Assembly: GCA_002472145.1 (NCBI GenBank)
Contig: DKRJ01000002.1
Coordinates: 1 to 22,713 of the forward strand
Direction of reading: 5' to 3'
Origin: Clostridiales bacterium UBA7285
GTDB taxonomy: Bacteria > Bacillota > Clostridia > Peptostreptococcales > Anaerovoracaceae
DNA: 22,713 bases
How positions within the stretch are numbered: position 1 is the first letter of the stretch; each line of letters begins with the position of its first letter. Shown here one piece after another: positions 8,277-15,812 of this stretch. Below the pieces are notes generated by a model that saw only the letters and a program-made list of their open reading frames with translations, made no database searches and had not been told where the DNA came from. Position numbers and translations under genes: made by a program.

Positions 8277-8305
8277 TTGACAATATATGGTAAAAATGGT
8301 AAATC
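8277..8305 (+). promoter_or_regulatory. Promoter for ydbC and following genes
   Basis: A consensus TTGACA (8277-8282) is followed after 17 bases by TAAATC (8300-8305), preceded by TG at 8297-8298 (extended -10 form). The -10 is weak but the -35, spacing and TG fit. It lies 45 bases before the ydbC ATG. Confidence 0.55.
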
Positions 8306-8350
8306 TTTCTTAAAGGACGAGGAAGAGATCCCTTGAGAAGGAGAACCGTT

Positions 8351-8608
8351 ATGCCTAAAGAAACAGACAGAAAAGTCACATTCGAGATCGTAAGGAACAT
8401 AGGAGTAATCAGCAGGAACGATTCGGGCTGGACTAGAGAACTGAACATCGTGAAGTGGAACGACCTCGGCCCTAAGTACGACATCAGGGACTGGGATCCG
8501 GATCACGAGCACATGAGCCGCGGCATCACGCTGCGCGAGGAGGATATGGGGATCATGGTCGACCTCTACCTGGCAGACCGCGACAAGTCGGCCGAAGCCG
8601 GAGCCTGA
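8351..8608 (+). CDS. ydbC: YdbC/PC4-type single-stranded nucleic-acid-binding protein
   Basis: This 85-residue protein has the PC4 (p15) coactivator-like fold of the bacterial YdbC group, small dimeric proteins that bind single-stranded DNA or RNA. Recognisable blocks are VTFEIVRNIGVIS, GWTRELNIVKWNDLGPKYDIRDWDP and HEHMSRGITLREED. The start is ATG 8351, with AGAAGGAG (8336-8343) 7 bases upstream; a TTG at 8333 overlaps that site and is unlikely. The last residues (KSAEAGA) lie in the first unit of a 30-base tandem repeat. The downstream kinase gene is in the same reading frame, separated by three in-frame TGA codons. It probably heads an operon with the kinase. Confidence 0.88.
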   Translation: MPKETDRKVTFEIVRNIGVISRNDSGWTRELNIVKWNDLGPKYDIRDWDPDHEHMSRGITLREEDMGIMVDLYLADRDKSAEAGA

Positions 8609-8691
8609 GGCGGGCAGTCTCCCGAAGCCGGAGCATGAGACCTGCAGCCTCCCGAAACCGGAGCCTGAGACGGACAGTCTCCCAAAGCCGG
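8591..8691 (+). repeat. 30-base tandem repeat at the ydbC 3' end, three TGA stops in frame
   Basis: Three full units (8591-8620, 8621-8650, 8651-8680) and an 11-base partial unit (8681-8691) share a core like cccgaagccggagc-tga. Each full unit is ten codons and carries TGA at the same place (8606, 8636, 8666), all in the ydbC frame. There are no spacers, so it is not a CRISPR. It looks like a duplication of the end of ydbC, stop codon included. Confidence 0.85.
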
Positions 8692-8755
8692 CGTCCGCGG
8701 TGCCCGATCCCTCGCGTTTCACGGCGTCCGGACGTCCGCCTGCGGGAGGTACGTT

Positions 8756-10435
8756 TTGAAAATAAAACTCATCAGCGGATCTAAAAAGAATATCAGGGAA
8801 GTCGAAGTCGAGAGCGGTACCAGTGTGGAAGATCTCATCCCTCTCGCGGGCGATCTGCCTTACACCGTACTGGCTGCTCTGGTGAACAACAACCTCGTGG
8901 AACTGAGCACTAAGATCGTAAAGCCGTGCCGCGTCGAGCTCCTCGACATGCGCACACAGTCGGCCAACCTGATCTACCAGGCGAGTCTCAGCCTCATATT
9001 TATCAAGGCGGTCGAGGACGTGATGCCGAACACGAGAGTCGAGATAATGAACTCGCTGAATCAGGGCTTGTACACGGAGATCAGAGATCCCGGGAACCCA
9101 AAGGAGGCCATAGAGGTTTCGGAGAGCAGGATCGGAAAGATCGAAGCACGCATGCGTGAACTCGTCGCCGGGGACTATCCTTTTAAGAAAGAGATCGTAA
9201 CGCGCCGGACCGCAGTCAAATATCTCAAACAGGACGGAAACACCGAACGGCTCAGGCTCGTGAAGAGCGCGCCGTCTCTGCAGCATATCAAGTTCTACGA
9301 ACTCGAGGGTACGAGAGACTTTTTCTACGGCTATATGACACCTTCGACGAAGTACATAGAGTATTTCGAACTGAGGAAATACCGCAAGGGCATCCTCGTG
9401 CGCTTCCCGCTGCAGGGCGAGCCGGACAGAATACCTGAATACGACGACCAGAAAAAGCTTTATCAGGCGTTCCTGGAGCAGACCGAATGGGACGAACTCC
9501 TCGGAATAAACTATGTTAACGATCTGAACGAGATCATCGCGCAGGGCAGATATAAAGAGGCAGTCCAACTTTCGGAAGCGCTTCACGAGAAAAAAGTCGC
9601 CCAGATAGCGGACATGATCAAAAAACAGAAAAAGCGCATCATCCTGATAGCCGGACCGTCATCCTCCGGGAAGACGACGTTTGCACGCCGCCTGTGCATC
9701 CAGCTCATGGTCAACGGGCTTCATCCGCTCTACATGGGCACGGACGACTATTTCGTCGAACGCGAGGACACGCCGCGCGACGAGAACGGAGATTACGATT
9801 TCGAGAACCTGAACGCGGTAGACCTCGATTTGTTCAACCGCAACATGAACGATCTGCTTGCGGGAAAGACCGTCGATCTGCCGGAGTTCGACTTCATGAT
9901 TGGTCATAAGGTGTTCGGGAAGCACGTAACGAGCATCGAGCCGGGACAGCCTATCGTCATCGAGGGCATCCACGCTCTGAACGCGAAACTCACGAGCCGC
10001 ATACCGGATGAGGAAAAGTTCAAGATATACATCAGCCCTCTGACGCAGCTCAACATCGATAACCATAACAGGATCCCGACGACGGACGAGCGCATGCTCA
10101 GGCGTCTCGTCCGCGACTATCAGTTCCGCGGCCATTCCGCTAAGGAAACGATCAGGAACTGGCCTAAGGTGAGGGCGTCTGAGGATAAGAACATATTCCC
10201 GTATAGCGGTGAGGCCGACGTGCTGTTCAATTCGTACCACGTCTACGAGATCGCCGTGCTGAAGAAATACGCTGTGCCGCAGTTGAAAAAGATCAGGCCG
10301 AGCGAGAAGGAATACGCGGAGGCCCGCAGGATGCTTCAGTTCCTCGAGCCGTTCCGCGAACTGGACGATGATTCCTGCATCGTGAACAATTCGATCATCC
10401 GCGAATTCATCGGCGGAAGTATTTTCGTGAGTTGA
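8756..10435 (+). CDS. TGS-domain nucleoside (uridine-type) kinase
   Basis: A 559-residue protein with an N-terminal TGS-like domain (about 1-65), a ThrRS-like second-additional-domain region (about 80-230) and a C-terminal phosphoribulokinase/uridine-kinase P-loop domain: GPSSSGKT at 300-307, GTDDYF at 328-333, and PIVIEGIHALN further on. Proteins of this layout in Clostridia are annotated as nucleoside kinase; transfer of phosphate to uridine/cytidine or a related nucleoside is inferred from the kinase family. The first two domains are those found at the N-terminus of threonyl-tRNA synthetase, but no synthetase catalytic core is present. The start is TTG 8756, supported by GGGAGG (8743-8748) 7 bases upstream; no ATG gives a better fit. 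It follows ydbC and precedes a membrane protein by 25 bases. Confidence 0.88.
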   Translation: MKIKLISGSKKNIREVEVESGTSVEDLIPLAGDLPYTVLAALVNNNLVELSTKIVKPCRVELLDMRTQSANLIYQASLSLIFIKAVEDVMPNTRVEIMNSLNQGLYTEIRDPGNPKEAIEVSESRIGKIEARMRELVAGDYPFKKEIVTRRTAVKYLKQDGNTERLRLVKSAPSLQHIKFYELEGTRDFFYGYMTPSTKYIEYFELRKYRKGILVRFPLQGEPDRIPEYDDQKKLYQAFLEQTEWDELLGINYVNDLNEIIAQGRYKEAVQLSEALHEKKVAQIADMIKKQKKRIILIAGPSSSGKTTFARRLCIQLMVNGLHPLYMGTDDYFVEREDTPRDENGDYDFENLNAVDLDLFNRNMNDLLAGKTVDLPEFDFMIGHKVFGKHVTSIEPGQPIVIEGIHALNAKLTSRIPDEEKFKIYISPLTQLNIDNHNRIPTTDERMLRRLVRDYQFRGHSAKETIRNWPKVRASEDKNIFPYSGEADVLFNSYHVYEIAVLKKYAVPQLKKIRPSEKEYAEARRMLQFLEPFRELDDDSCIVNNSIIREFIGGSIFVS

Positions 10436-10460
10436 TCTGGCGGCAGGTGTTGGAAGCATT

Positions 10461-10967
10461 ATGAATAAACCTGATTTTATGAGGAGGGGCGGACAGAAGG
10501 ACGAAGTCCGGAAGGCGCGCAGGCCCGATCTCAGGCCTTTCCTGCTGAAACTTAAAGGAATACAGTGCCTGGCAGGAGCAGGAATGCTTGCGGGCGGGAT
10601 ACTTTCGATGTACGTCATGGTCATGGCCGGCTCCATCGAGAAGTACATCATGTTCTCGAACTATATCCTGATCGTCGCGGGAGTGGCCGTCGTCCACTAT
10701 TTCGCCGCTGATGATCAGGCCGGGACGTGGAGCAATCGCGAGATCCTGCACACTCCCGTTCTTTTTGTCACGTTCGTGATACAGCAGATATCGATAGTTC
10801 TCTGCATCGCGCTCGTGATATATTCGACGCTGAGCGAGCAGAGCATGTCGAAGATCGGCTTTGCTGAACTGCTTCCTGCATCGCTGGCGGCGGCCGTTTC
10901 AATTTTTCACTATAACAAAAAGCGCAGGGCGGAGAAGGCGGCTCTGGCGGAAGGAAAGAACAGCTGA
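10461..10967 (+). CDS. Four-helix membrane protein of unknown function
   Basis: I do not recognise this 168-residue protein. It has a basic N-terminus (about 30 residues, many K/R), then four predicted membrane helices at about 35-56, 62-82, 99-122 and 134-150, and a short basic C-terminal tail (YNKKRRAEKA). By the positive-inside rule both ends would be cytoplasmic. The ribosome binding site is weak (TGGAAG, about 5 bases before the ATG). The stop shares a base with the start of the next gene (TGATG at 10965-10969), so it is translationally coupled to the phosphotransferase. No catalytic motif is visible. Confidence 0.75.
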   Translation: MNKPDFMRRGGQKDEVRKARRPDLRPFLLKLKGIQCLAGAGMLAGGILSMYVMVMAGSIEKYIMFSNYILIVAGVAVVHYFAADDQAGTWSNREILHTPVLFVTFVIQQISIVLCIALVIYSTLSEQSMSKIGFAELLPASLAAAVSIFHYNKKRRAEKAALAEGKNS

Positions 10968-12112
10968 TGGATCACCTCGAACCGGAAAAACAAGCCTCGG
11001 ATCATACCGGCGGTCAAACACGCGTCAGGACGGGAGAGTTCTACCCGGAGGACGTACGCGAGGTACTGGGATCTTTCCTGCCTGAAGCCCGGCGCTCCGG
11101 CGATTTTTTTATCGAGCCGTCACCTGGCGGGAATATCAACGACACCTACTTCGCGGGATCGGGCGGTGAGCGCGTGCTCGTGCTGCAGCGCATCAACGGG
11201 AACGTGTTCCCGGATCCCGCGGCGGTCATTCTGAACGCCGCGGCGGTCGCGGAATATCTGGAGAAGACCGGCGAATCGCACAGGACGATCTCTTACCTGA
11301 AAAACGACGAAGGCGAGTACTATACCGTTGACAGCGGGGGCGGCTTCTGGCGCGCCTACAGGTATATCCCGCATTCGTGCTGCTTTAAGAAACCGTCCGG
11401 AGCCAGAAATTTCAGGCTCGTCGGAGAGGCGTTCGGTGGCTTTTTGAACGCGCTTTCGGGTTTTGACGCCGCGCTTCTGCGCGATACGGGGCGATTCCAC
11501 GATACAGCCACGAGATACAGGCATTTCGAGGCGTCCGTAAAGGAAGACAGGGAAGGCCGCGCGCACGAGGTGCAGAGGGAGATAGATTTCTGCGTGAGCA
11601 GGAAAAAGACAGCCGGAGTCTATTCCGAGGGCGGCGAACTCCCGAGGATGCGCGTCATCCACGGCGATACTAAGATAAGCAATGTTTTGTTCGATACTGA
11701 AACCGGGCTTCCGCGCGCCGTTATCGATCTGGACACGGTCTCGCCCGGGTACGCGGCGGACGATTTCGGAGACTGCGCCAGATCCGGCGCAAATACGGCC
11801 GTGGAGGACTCTCCGGAACCTGAGACGGCTGAATTCGATCTGGCCATGTTCCGCGGCTTTGCGGAGGGATTTCTGTCTGAGTGCGGCCAAACGCTCACGG
11901 ACATGGAGATAGAAGTTTTCCCGTACGGGCCGCTGCGCGTCTCATATGAACTGGGGATGAGGTTCCTCACAGATTATCTCGACGGCGACGTATATTTCAA
12001 AACAAACAGGCCCCGCCAGAATCTGGACAGGGCCCGCGTTCAGTTCAACCTGCTTTCCGATATGGAGCGGAAGATCGACTCCGTTAAGAGGATCATCGCT
12101 TCTGCGCTTTAG
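10967..12112 (+). CDS. APH-fold phosphotransferase, NahK-like sugar kinase
   Basis: This 381-residue member of the aminoglycoside-phosphotransferase/choline-kinase fold has the catalytic loop HGDTKISN at 232-239 and the metal-binding IDLDTV at 253-258, followed by PGYAADDFGD. The GGNINDTYF segment at about 54-62 is the nucleotide-binding start. These blocks most resemble N-acetylhexosamine 1-kinase and related sugar kinases rather than antibiotic-resistance enzymes; the true substrate cannot be read from sequence. The first 25 residues look poorly ordered. ATG 10967 overlaps the preceding stop. The 3' end overlaps the end of the minus-strand histidine kinase gene by 20 bases, so there is no room for a terminator between them. 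Confidence 0.85.
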   Translation: MDHLEPEKQASDHTGGQTRVRTGEFYPEDVREVLGSFLPEARRSGDFFIEPSPGGNINDTYFAGSGGERVLVLQRINGNVFPDPAAVILNAAAVAEYLEKTGESHRTISYLKNDEGEYYTVDSGGGFWRAYRYIPHSCCFKKPSGARNFRLVGEAFGGFLNALSGFDAALLRDTGRFHDTATRYRHFEASVKEDREGRAHEVQREIDFCVSRKKTAGVYSEGGELPRMRVIHGDTKISNVLFDTETGLPRAVIDLDTVSPGYAADDFGDCARSGANTAVEDSPEPETAEFDLAMFRGFAEGFLSECGQTLTDMEIEVFPYGPLRVSYELGMRFLTDYLDGDVYFKTNRPRQNLDRARVQFNLLSDMERKIDSVKRIIASAL

Positions 12113-13607
12113 TGTTCACGAGCGGGAGCTCGAACCAGAAATCGCTTCCCTCGCCTTCTTTGCTCTCCACGCCGTACTCGGCCTTATGCAGCTGGAGGAT
12201 CTCGCGGACGATCGCCAGTCCCAGGCCGCTTCCGTCTGTAAGTCTGACGTGGTGCGCGCTCGATTTATAGTATCTTTCCCAGACGTGGTTTATCTCGTCG
12301 GCCGGGATCCCCGGGCCGTTGTCCTTCACGTCGCAGCGGACATTGCTTCTGCCTGATCTGGCGACCTCTATCATTATGACTTTGTCCTCGCCGCAGTATT
12401 TCACGGCGTTGTTGATCAGGTTGGAGATGACCTGCTTTATCTTTTCCTCGTCGGCGTTGACTATGAAAGGCTCCTCCGGGATCTCGTAATAGAACGTGTA
12501 GCCTTCCTGCTCGGAGAGTATGTCGTATGATTCGAGCAGTTTGGCCGTAAGCGCGCCGAGGTCGAATTCGGACGGCGAAAGCGTGATCTTACGCTGCTGC
12601 ATCCGCGAAACGTTCAGCATGTCGTTGACGAGCGTGTTCAGGCGCTCGGACTCCTCGATGATGACCTCGAGGTGCTTTTCGCGCTTTTCCGGATCATTGC
12701 CGGAGATATCCCTGATCATCTCCGCGTATGAGCGGATCATGGTGAGCGGGGTCTTAAGGTCATGGCTGACGTTCGCGATCAGGTCCTTCTGATAGTTATC
12801 GGTCCGCTCGAGTTCCTCGGCGGTCGTCGTAAGGGTCGAGGCGAGTTCTTTGATCTCTGTGTAGCTGCCTCCCTTGAATTTGACGGCGTAGTTGCCTTCG
12901 CCCATCTCTTTTGCCGACTGCGTGATATTTTTGATCGGCTTGCTGATGTGAGCCGAAAGCACGAGAGAGACTAGCAGAGCGAGGATGACCGCGATCAGAG
13001 AAACGTAGATCAGCTGGCGCCGCAGGATGGTCACGGTGGACTTGACCGGGTAAAGAGGGCTGAACATGAACAAAACAGTACTGTTGCGCTCGTCGATGCT
13101 CCCGTCGTCGTTCAGTTCCTTATGCAGGAAGGTGACGTACATGAGCGTCTTGCCGGAGTCCTTATCGGACCAGATGCGGGAAATGCTCTCCTGGTTGCTG
13201 TTTATCAGGTCATAGCGCATGCGGCCCGCCTGGAGGCTGTAGACCTGAGGGAGCCTGTAGTTGTTGTATTCGGTGACGAGCAGCAGGATGCCGTCGCCCG
13301 TCTCGACCCTGATGAAACTGTCGCTGTCGCGAGTGACCTCGTTTATAGTGTCTTTTAAATCAAAGATGGTGTCGCTCTCCTCGTATTCCTGGCGCAGATC
13401 GGCAGCAATGGTGGTCGATTCGGAGAGTTTCATGGACTCGTAGTAGTTGCCGAGGAAGAAGATCTGCAGGAACCAGATCATCGCCACCACGAGCGATGTG
13501 AAGATGATAAAATACAATATGAGCCTGAATCTCAGGCCCTTTACGTCGATCTTATTCCTGCTTCCGCGGCTTTTGTTATTTGTCTTCGTACTCAAACTTG
13601 TAGCCAA
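12093..13607 (-). CDS. Membrane sensor histidine kinase
   Basis: A 504-residue two-component sensor kinase. The order is: a basic N-terminal tail, membrane helix 29-52, an extracytoplasmic sensor region of about 145 residues, membrane helix 199-219, HAMP linker 220-270, HisKA dimerisation domain with phospho-accepting H282 (SHDLKTPLTM), and an ATPase domain with N396/N400 (NLINNAVKY), DNGPGIP at 429-435 and GSGLGL at 459-464. All kinase boxes are intact. The architecture is that of WalK/PhoR-like kinases without a PAS domain. The start is uncertain: TTG 13607 overlaps the regulator gene by 32 bases with GAGGGG directly adjacent; TTG at 13595 would have that site 12 bases upstream. It is co-transcribed after its response regulator. 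The stimulus is unknown. Confidence 0.93.
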   Translation of the reverse strand: MATSLSTKTNNKSRGSRNKIDVKGLRFRLILYFIIFTSLVVAMIWFLQIFFLGNYYESMKLSESTTIAADLRQEYEESDTIFDLKDTINEVTRDSDSFIRVETGDGILLLVTEYNNYRLPQVYSLQAGRMRYDLINSNQESISRIWSDKDSGKTLMYVTFLHKELNDDGSIDERNSTVLFMFSPLYPVKSTVTILRRQLIYVSLIAVILALLVSLVLSAHISKPIKNITQSAKEMGEGNYAVKFKGGSYTEIKELASTLTTTAEELERTDNYQKDLIANVSHDLKTPLTMIRSYAEMIRDISGNDPEKREKHLEVIIEESERLNTLVNDMLNVSRMQQRKITLSPSEFDLGALTAKLLESYDILSEQEGYTFYYEIPEEPFIVNADEEKIKQVISNLINNAVKYCGEDKVIMIEVARSGRSNVRCDVKDNGPGIPADEINHVWERYYKSSAHHVRLTDGSGLGLAIVREILQLHKAEYGVESKEGEGSDFWFELPLVNTKAQKR

Positions 13608-14256
13608 CCCCTCTGAGCGTGACGATGTAGTCGCGGTACGGCCCGAGGCTGTTCCTCAGGTTCTTTATGTGCGTGTCGATCGTGCGGTCGTCGCCGAAGA
13701 AATCGTAGCCCCAGATGTCGGCGAGCAGTTTGTCGCGCGAAAGAGCGATGTTTTTGTTTTTGATGAGATAAAAGAGCAGGTCGTATTCTTTAGGCGTGAG
13801 CTCGACGCGCTTGCCGTCGACGGTGACCGTTCTGGCTGCGATGTTGATCGAGAGCCCGCCGAAGTTCAGCACTTCCTGCGTGTCGTTCGCTTTGGCGTTA
13901 TGCCTTTCGATCACGACGTTGACCCTGGCCATCAGTTCCTTAGGGCTGAACGGTTTCACGACGTAATCGTCGATGCCAAGCTCGAATCCGAAGAGTTTAT
14001 CATACTCCTCGCCGCGCGCGCTCAGCATGATGACCGGGACGTCCTGGATCTTCTTTATTTCCTTGCAGGCGGAGAAGCCGTCGAGCTTCGGCATCATGAT
14101 GTCGAGGATCACGAGGTCGTATTTGTTGAGTTTGCAGAGGCCTACGGCGCTCATGCCGTCTTCGGCCTCGGTGACTTCGTAACCGTTGAATTCCGCGTAG
14201 TCCCTTATCACTTCGCGGATCTTCTGCTCGTCGTCTACTACGAGAAGTTTATACAT
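13576..14256 (-). CDS. OmpR/PhoB-family response regulator
   Basis: A 226-residue DNA-binding response regulator. The receiver domain has acidic D8/D9, phospho-acceptor D52 (LVILDIMMPKLDG), S79 and K101 (KPFSPKEL). The C-terminal winged helix (about 125-226) has ELTPKEYDLLFYL, and RTIDTHIKNLR with RGVGYKFE at the end. It should be phosphorylated by the kinase encoded immediately downstream and bind direct repeats as a dimer. ATG 14256 is chosen because a perfect AGGAGGT (reverse of 14264-14270) lies 7 bases upstream; the frame is open to 14322 but that stretch holds the promoter. Targets are unknown; neither neighbour gives a firm clue. Confidence 0.96.
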   Translation of the reverse strand: MYKLLVVDDEQKIREVIRDYAEFNGYEVTEAEDGMSAVGLCKLNKYDLVILDIMMPKLDGFSACKEIKKIQDVPVIMLSARGEEYDKLFGFELGIDDYVVKPFSPKELMARVNVVIERHNAKANDTQEVLNFGGLSINIAARTVTVDGKRVELTPKEYDLLFYLIKNKNIALSRDKLLADIWGYDFFGDDRTIDTHIKNLRNSLGPYRDYIVTLRGVGYKFEYEDK

Positions 14257-14293
14257 AAAAGGTACCTCCTTCTGTTTTCGAGTGGTTTGAGTT

Positions 14294-14322
14294 ATTTTAC
14301 CATTTTTTATTTTTCTCTTCAA
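14294..14322 (-). promoter_or_regulatory. Promoter of the response regulator-kinase operon
   Basis: Read on the minus strand, TTGAAG (reverse of 14317-14322), 17 bases, then TAAAAT (reverse of 14294-14299), with TGG directly before the -10 (extended -10). Transcription would start about 30 bases before the regulator's ATG. Confidence 0.7.
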
Positions 14323-14385
14323 ATACAGGCAGGCGGACGCGCCGCAAACGCCGATTTTTCCGTGTGTATGGGGATTTTTGAATTC

Positions 14386-14414
14386 TTGACGGTTTCATTT
14401 TGTTGCTCTATACT
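14386..14414 (+). promoter_or_regulatory. Strong promoter of yacL
   Basis: TTGACG (14386-14391), a 17-base spacer and TATACT (14409-14414) make a near-consensus housekeeping promoter. The predicted leader to the yacL ATG is about 145 bases, unusually long for this window. Confidence 0.75.
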
Positions 14415-14566
14415 GAAAATTACATTCGGGAAGGATCTTACGCCGAGGCCGCGGCGCTGTGCCGGCGGCCGTAAAAGCGAGACGCTGACGACCCTTTCGG
14501 GTTTTGGTGTGCCTTCGCGCGGCGCGGTCCGCATCCGGAGAGTATCAGAGGAAAGGAGGAAACGAA

Positions 14567-15739
14567 ATGCTGAATAAACTACTCAGACTGATATTCACCG
14601 TCCTCGGCGGATTGCTTGGCTACGGCATTTTTCTGCTCATCGATACGATCGCCGAAAAATCGGGAAGCTCGATGCAGGAATTATTCACGGTCCAGCAGCA
14701 GATAATCATCGCGGCTGTGCTCGTATCTGTTCTCGCACTTATCTTTTATAAATTTTCGCCAAGCGTCCTGAAACGCACCAGCAAACTGGCCGACGACATT
14801 TCGAAGGATCTGAGCAACGTTTCGACAGGCACGATCGTGTCGGGAGTTCTCGGGCTGATACTCGGACTCATCATCGCCAGACTCATCACGTCCATATTCC
14901 TGCCGATCACGCACGGGTATCTGTCACTCATAATATCGGTCATTCTGTACATCGTTCTCGGGTATTTCGGCGCCGCCGTGCTCGGAAGCAAGGGAAAGGA
15001 TCTGTTCAATTCCCTCGGCACTCTCGGGGCGCGCAGATCTGATCACACCGATATGCCGCAGAAGGAGCAGGAGGAACCGGTCGATACCGTTCAGAGTTCT
15101 AAGTATCAGTATCAGGGCAGCAAGCGCAGGCGTCAGCCCGCGACACCTAAGATCCTAGACACGAGCGTTATTATCGACGGGCGCATCGCCGAGATCCTGA
15201 ACACGGGCTTCATAGAAGGGCCGATCATCATCCCTGAATTCGTGCTTATCGAGCTGCGCCACATCGCGGATTCCGCCGACTCGATCAAACGCGTGCGCGG
15301 ACGCAGGGGCCTCGACATACTGAACAGGATCCAGAGCGATTTCGGGATCGAGATATATAACACCGAAAACGAAAAGACGCTTAAGGACATACCCGAGGTC
15401 GACGTCAAACTCCTGAAACTGGCAAAGATAATGAACGGCAAGGTCGTCACCAACGACTACAACCTGAACAAGGTTGCCGCGATAAACGGGGTCGAGGTCC
15501 TGAACATCAACGAACTGGCTAACACGCTGAAGCCTGTCGTGATCCCGGGCGAGAAGATGACCGTTTCGCCTGTGAAACAGGGCAAGGACAGCTCCCAGGC
15601 CGTCGCCTACCTCGATGACGGCACGATGGTCGTCGTCGAAGACGGCAGAGGTTCTATCGGCAAAACAGTGACCATAACGGTCACGAACGCCCTTCAGACA
15701 GCTGCCGGAAGGATGATTTTCGGCAGGATCAAGCCGTGA
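14567..15739 (+). CDS. yacL: YacL-like PIN-TRAM membrane protein
   Basis: A 390-residue protein with four predicted membrane helices in the first 140 residues (about 8-26, 46-62, 90-114, 118-140), a charged linker, a PIN nuclease-like domain (about 195-305) and a C-terminal TRAM RNA-binding domain (about 325-385). PIN acidic residues are present: D198 (LDTSVIIDGR), E229, D279 and D297 (TNDYN). The arrangement and the ispF neighbour match Bacillus YacL; RNA cleavage near the membrane is plausible but not established from sequence. ATG 14567 has AGGAGG 7 bases upstream (14554-14559), which decides against the longer open frame from 14504. In Bacillus, radA and disA precede yacL and ispD follows; neither side is like that here. 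Confidence 0.93.
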   Translation: MLNKLLRLIFTVLGGLLGYGIFLLIDTIAEKSGSSMQELFTVQQQIIIAAVLVSVLALIFYKFSPSVLKRTSKLADDISKDLSNVSTGTIVSGVLGLILGLIIARLITSIFLPITHGYLSLIISVILYIVLGYFGAAVLGSKGKDLFNSLGTLGARRSDHTDMPQKEQEEPVDTVQSSKYQYQGSKRRRQPATPKILDTSVIIDGRIAEILNTGFIEGPIIIPEFVLIELRHIADSADSIKRVRGRRGLDILNRIQSDFGIEIYNTENEKTLKDIPEVDVKLLKLAKIMNGKVVTNDYNLNKVAAINGVEVLNINELANTLKPVVIPGEKMTVSPVKQGKDSSQAVAYLDDGTMVVVEDGRGSIGKTVTITVTNALQTAAGRMIFGRIKP

Positions 15740-15755
15740 TCCGCACGAAGTGCGC

Positions 15756-15792
15756 TTCCCCGGCGCTGCCGGACCGCGTGCCGGGGAATTTT
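15756..15792 (+). terminator. Intrinsic terminator after yacL
   Basis: TTCCCCGGC (15756-15764) and GCCGGGGAA (15780-15788) are perfect complements around a 15-base loop and are followed by TTTT. It ends 20 bases before the ispF ATG and may only partly block read-through into ispF. Confidence 0.7.
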
Positions 15793-15812
15793 CCGAAAGG
15801 GGAAATGATTTG

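Larger units (their letters stand above)
14257..14566. other. Divergent regulatory region between the two-component system and yacL
   Basis: About 310 bases with no gene. It contains two outward-facing promoters (minus-strand at 14294-14322, plus-strand at 14386-14414), a short A/T-rich core, and a GC-rich plus-strand leader of about 145 bases with self-complementary segments (for example GCCGC and GCGGC arms around 14450-14470). I recognise no riboswitch class in it. Confidence 0.6.

Noticed and set aside
8591..8691. CRISPR-like repeats
   Set aside because: Units are adjacent with no spacers, there are only three, and no cas gene is present.
8270..9586. Minus-strand open frame of 438 codons with SGSGFGRL-like decapeptide repeats
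   Set aside because: The repeats are only the reverse reading of the 30-base tandem repeat, and the rest opposes the intact kinase gene. It has no start context or recognisable domain.
10967..12112. Aminoglycoside resistance gene
   Set aside because: It shares the APH fold only. The HGDTKISN and IDLDTVSPGYAADDFGD blocks fit sugar-kinase-like members, and nothing around it suggests a resistance element.
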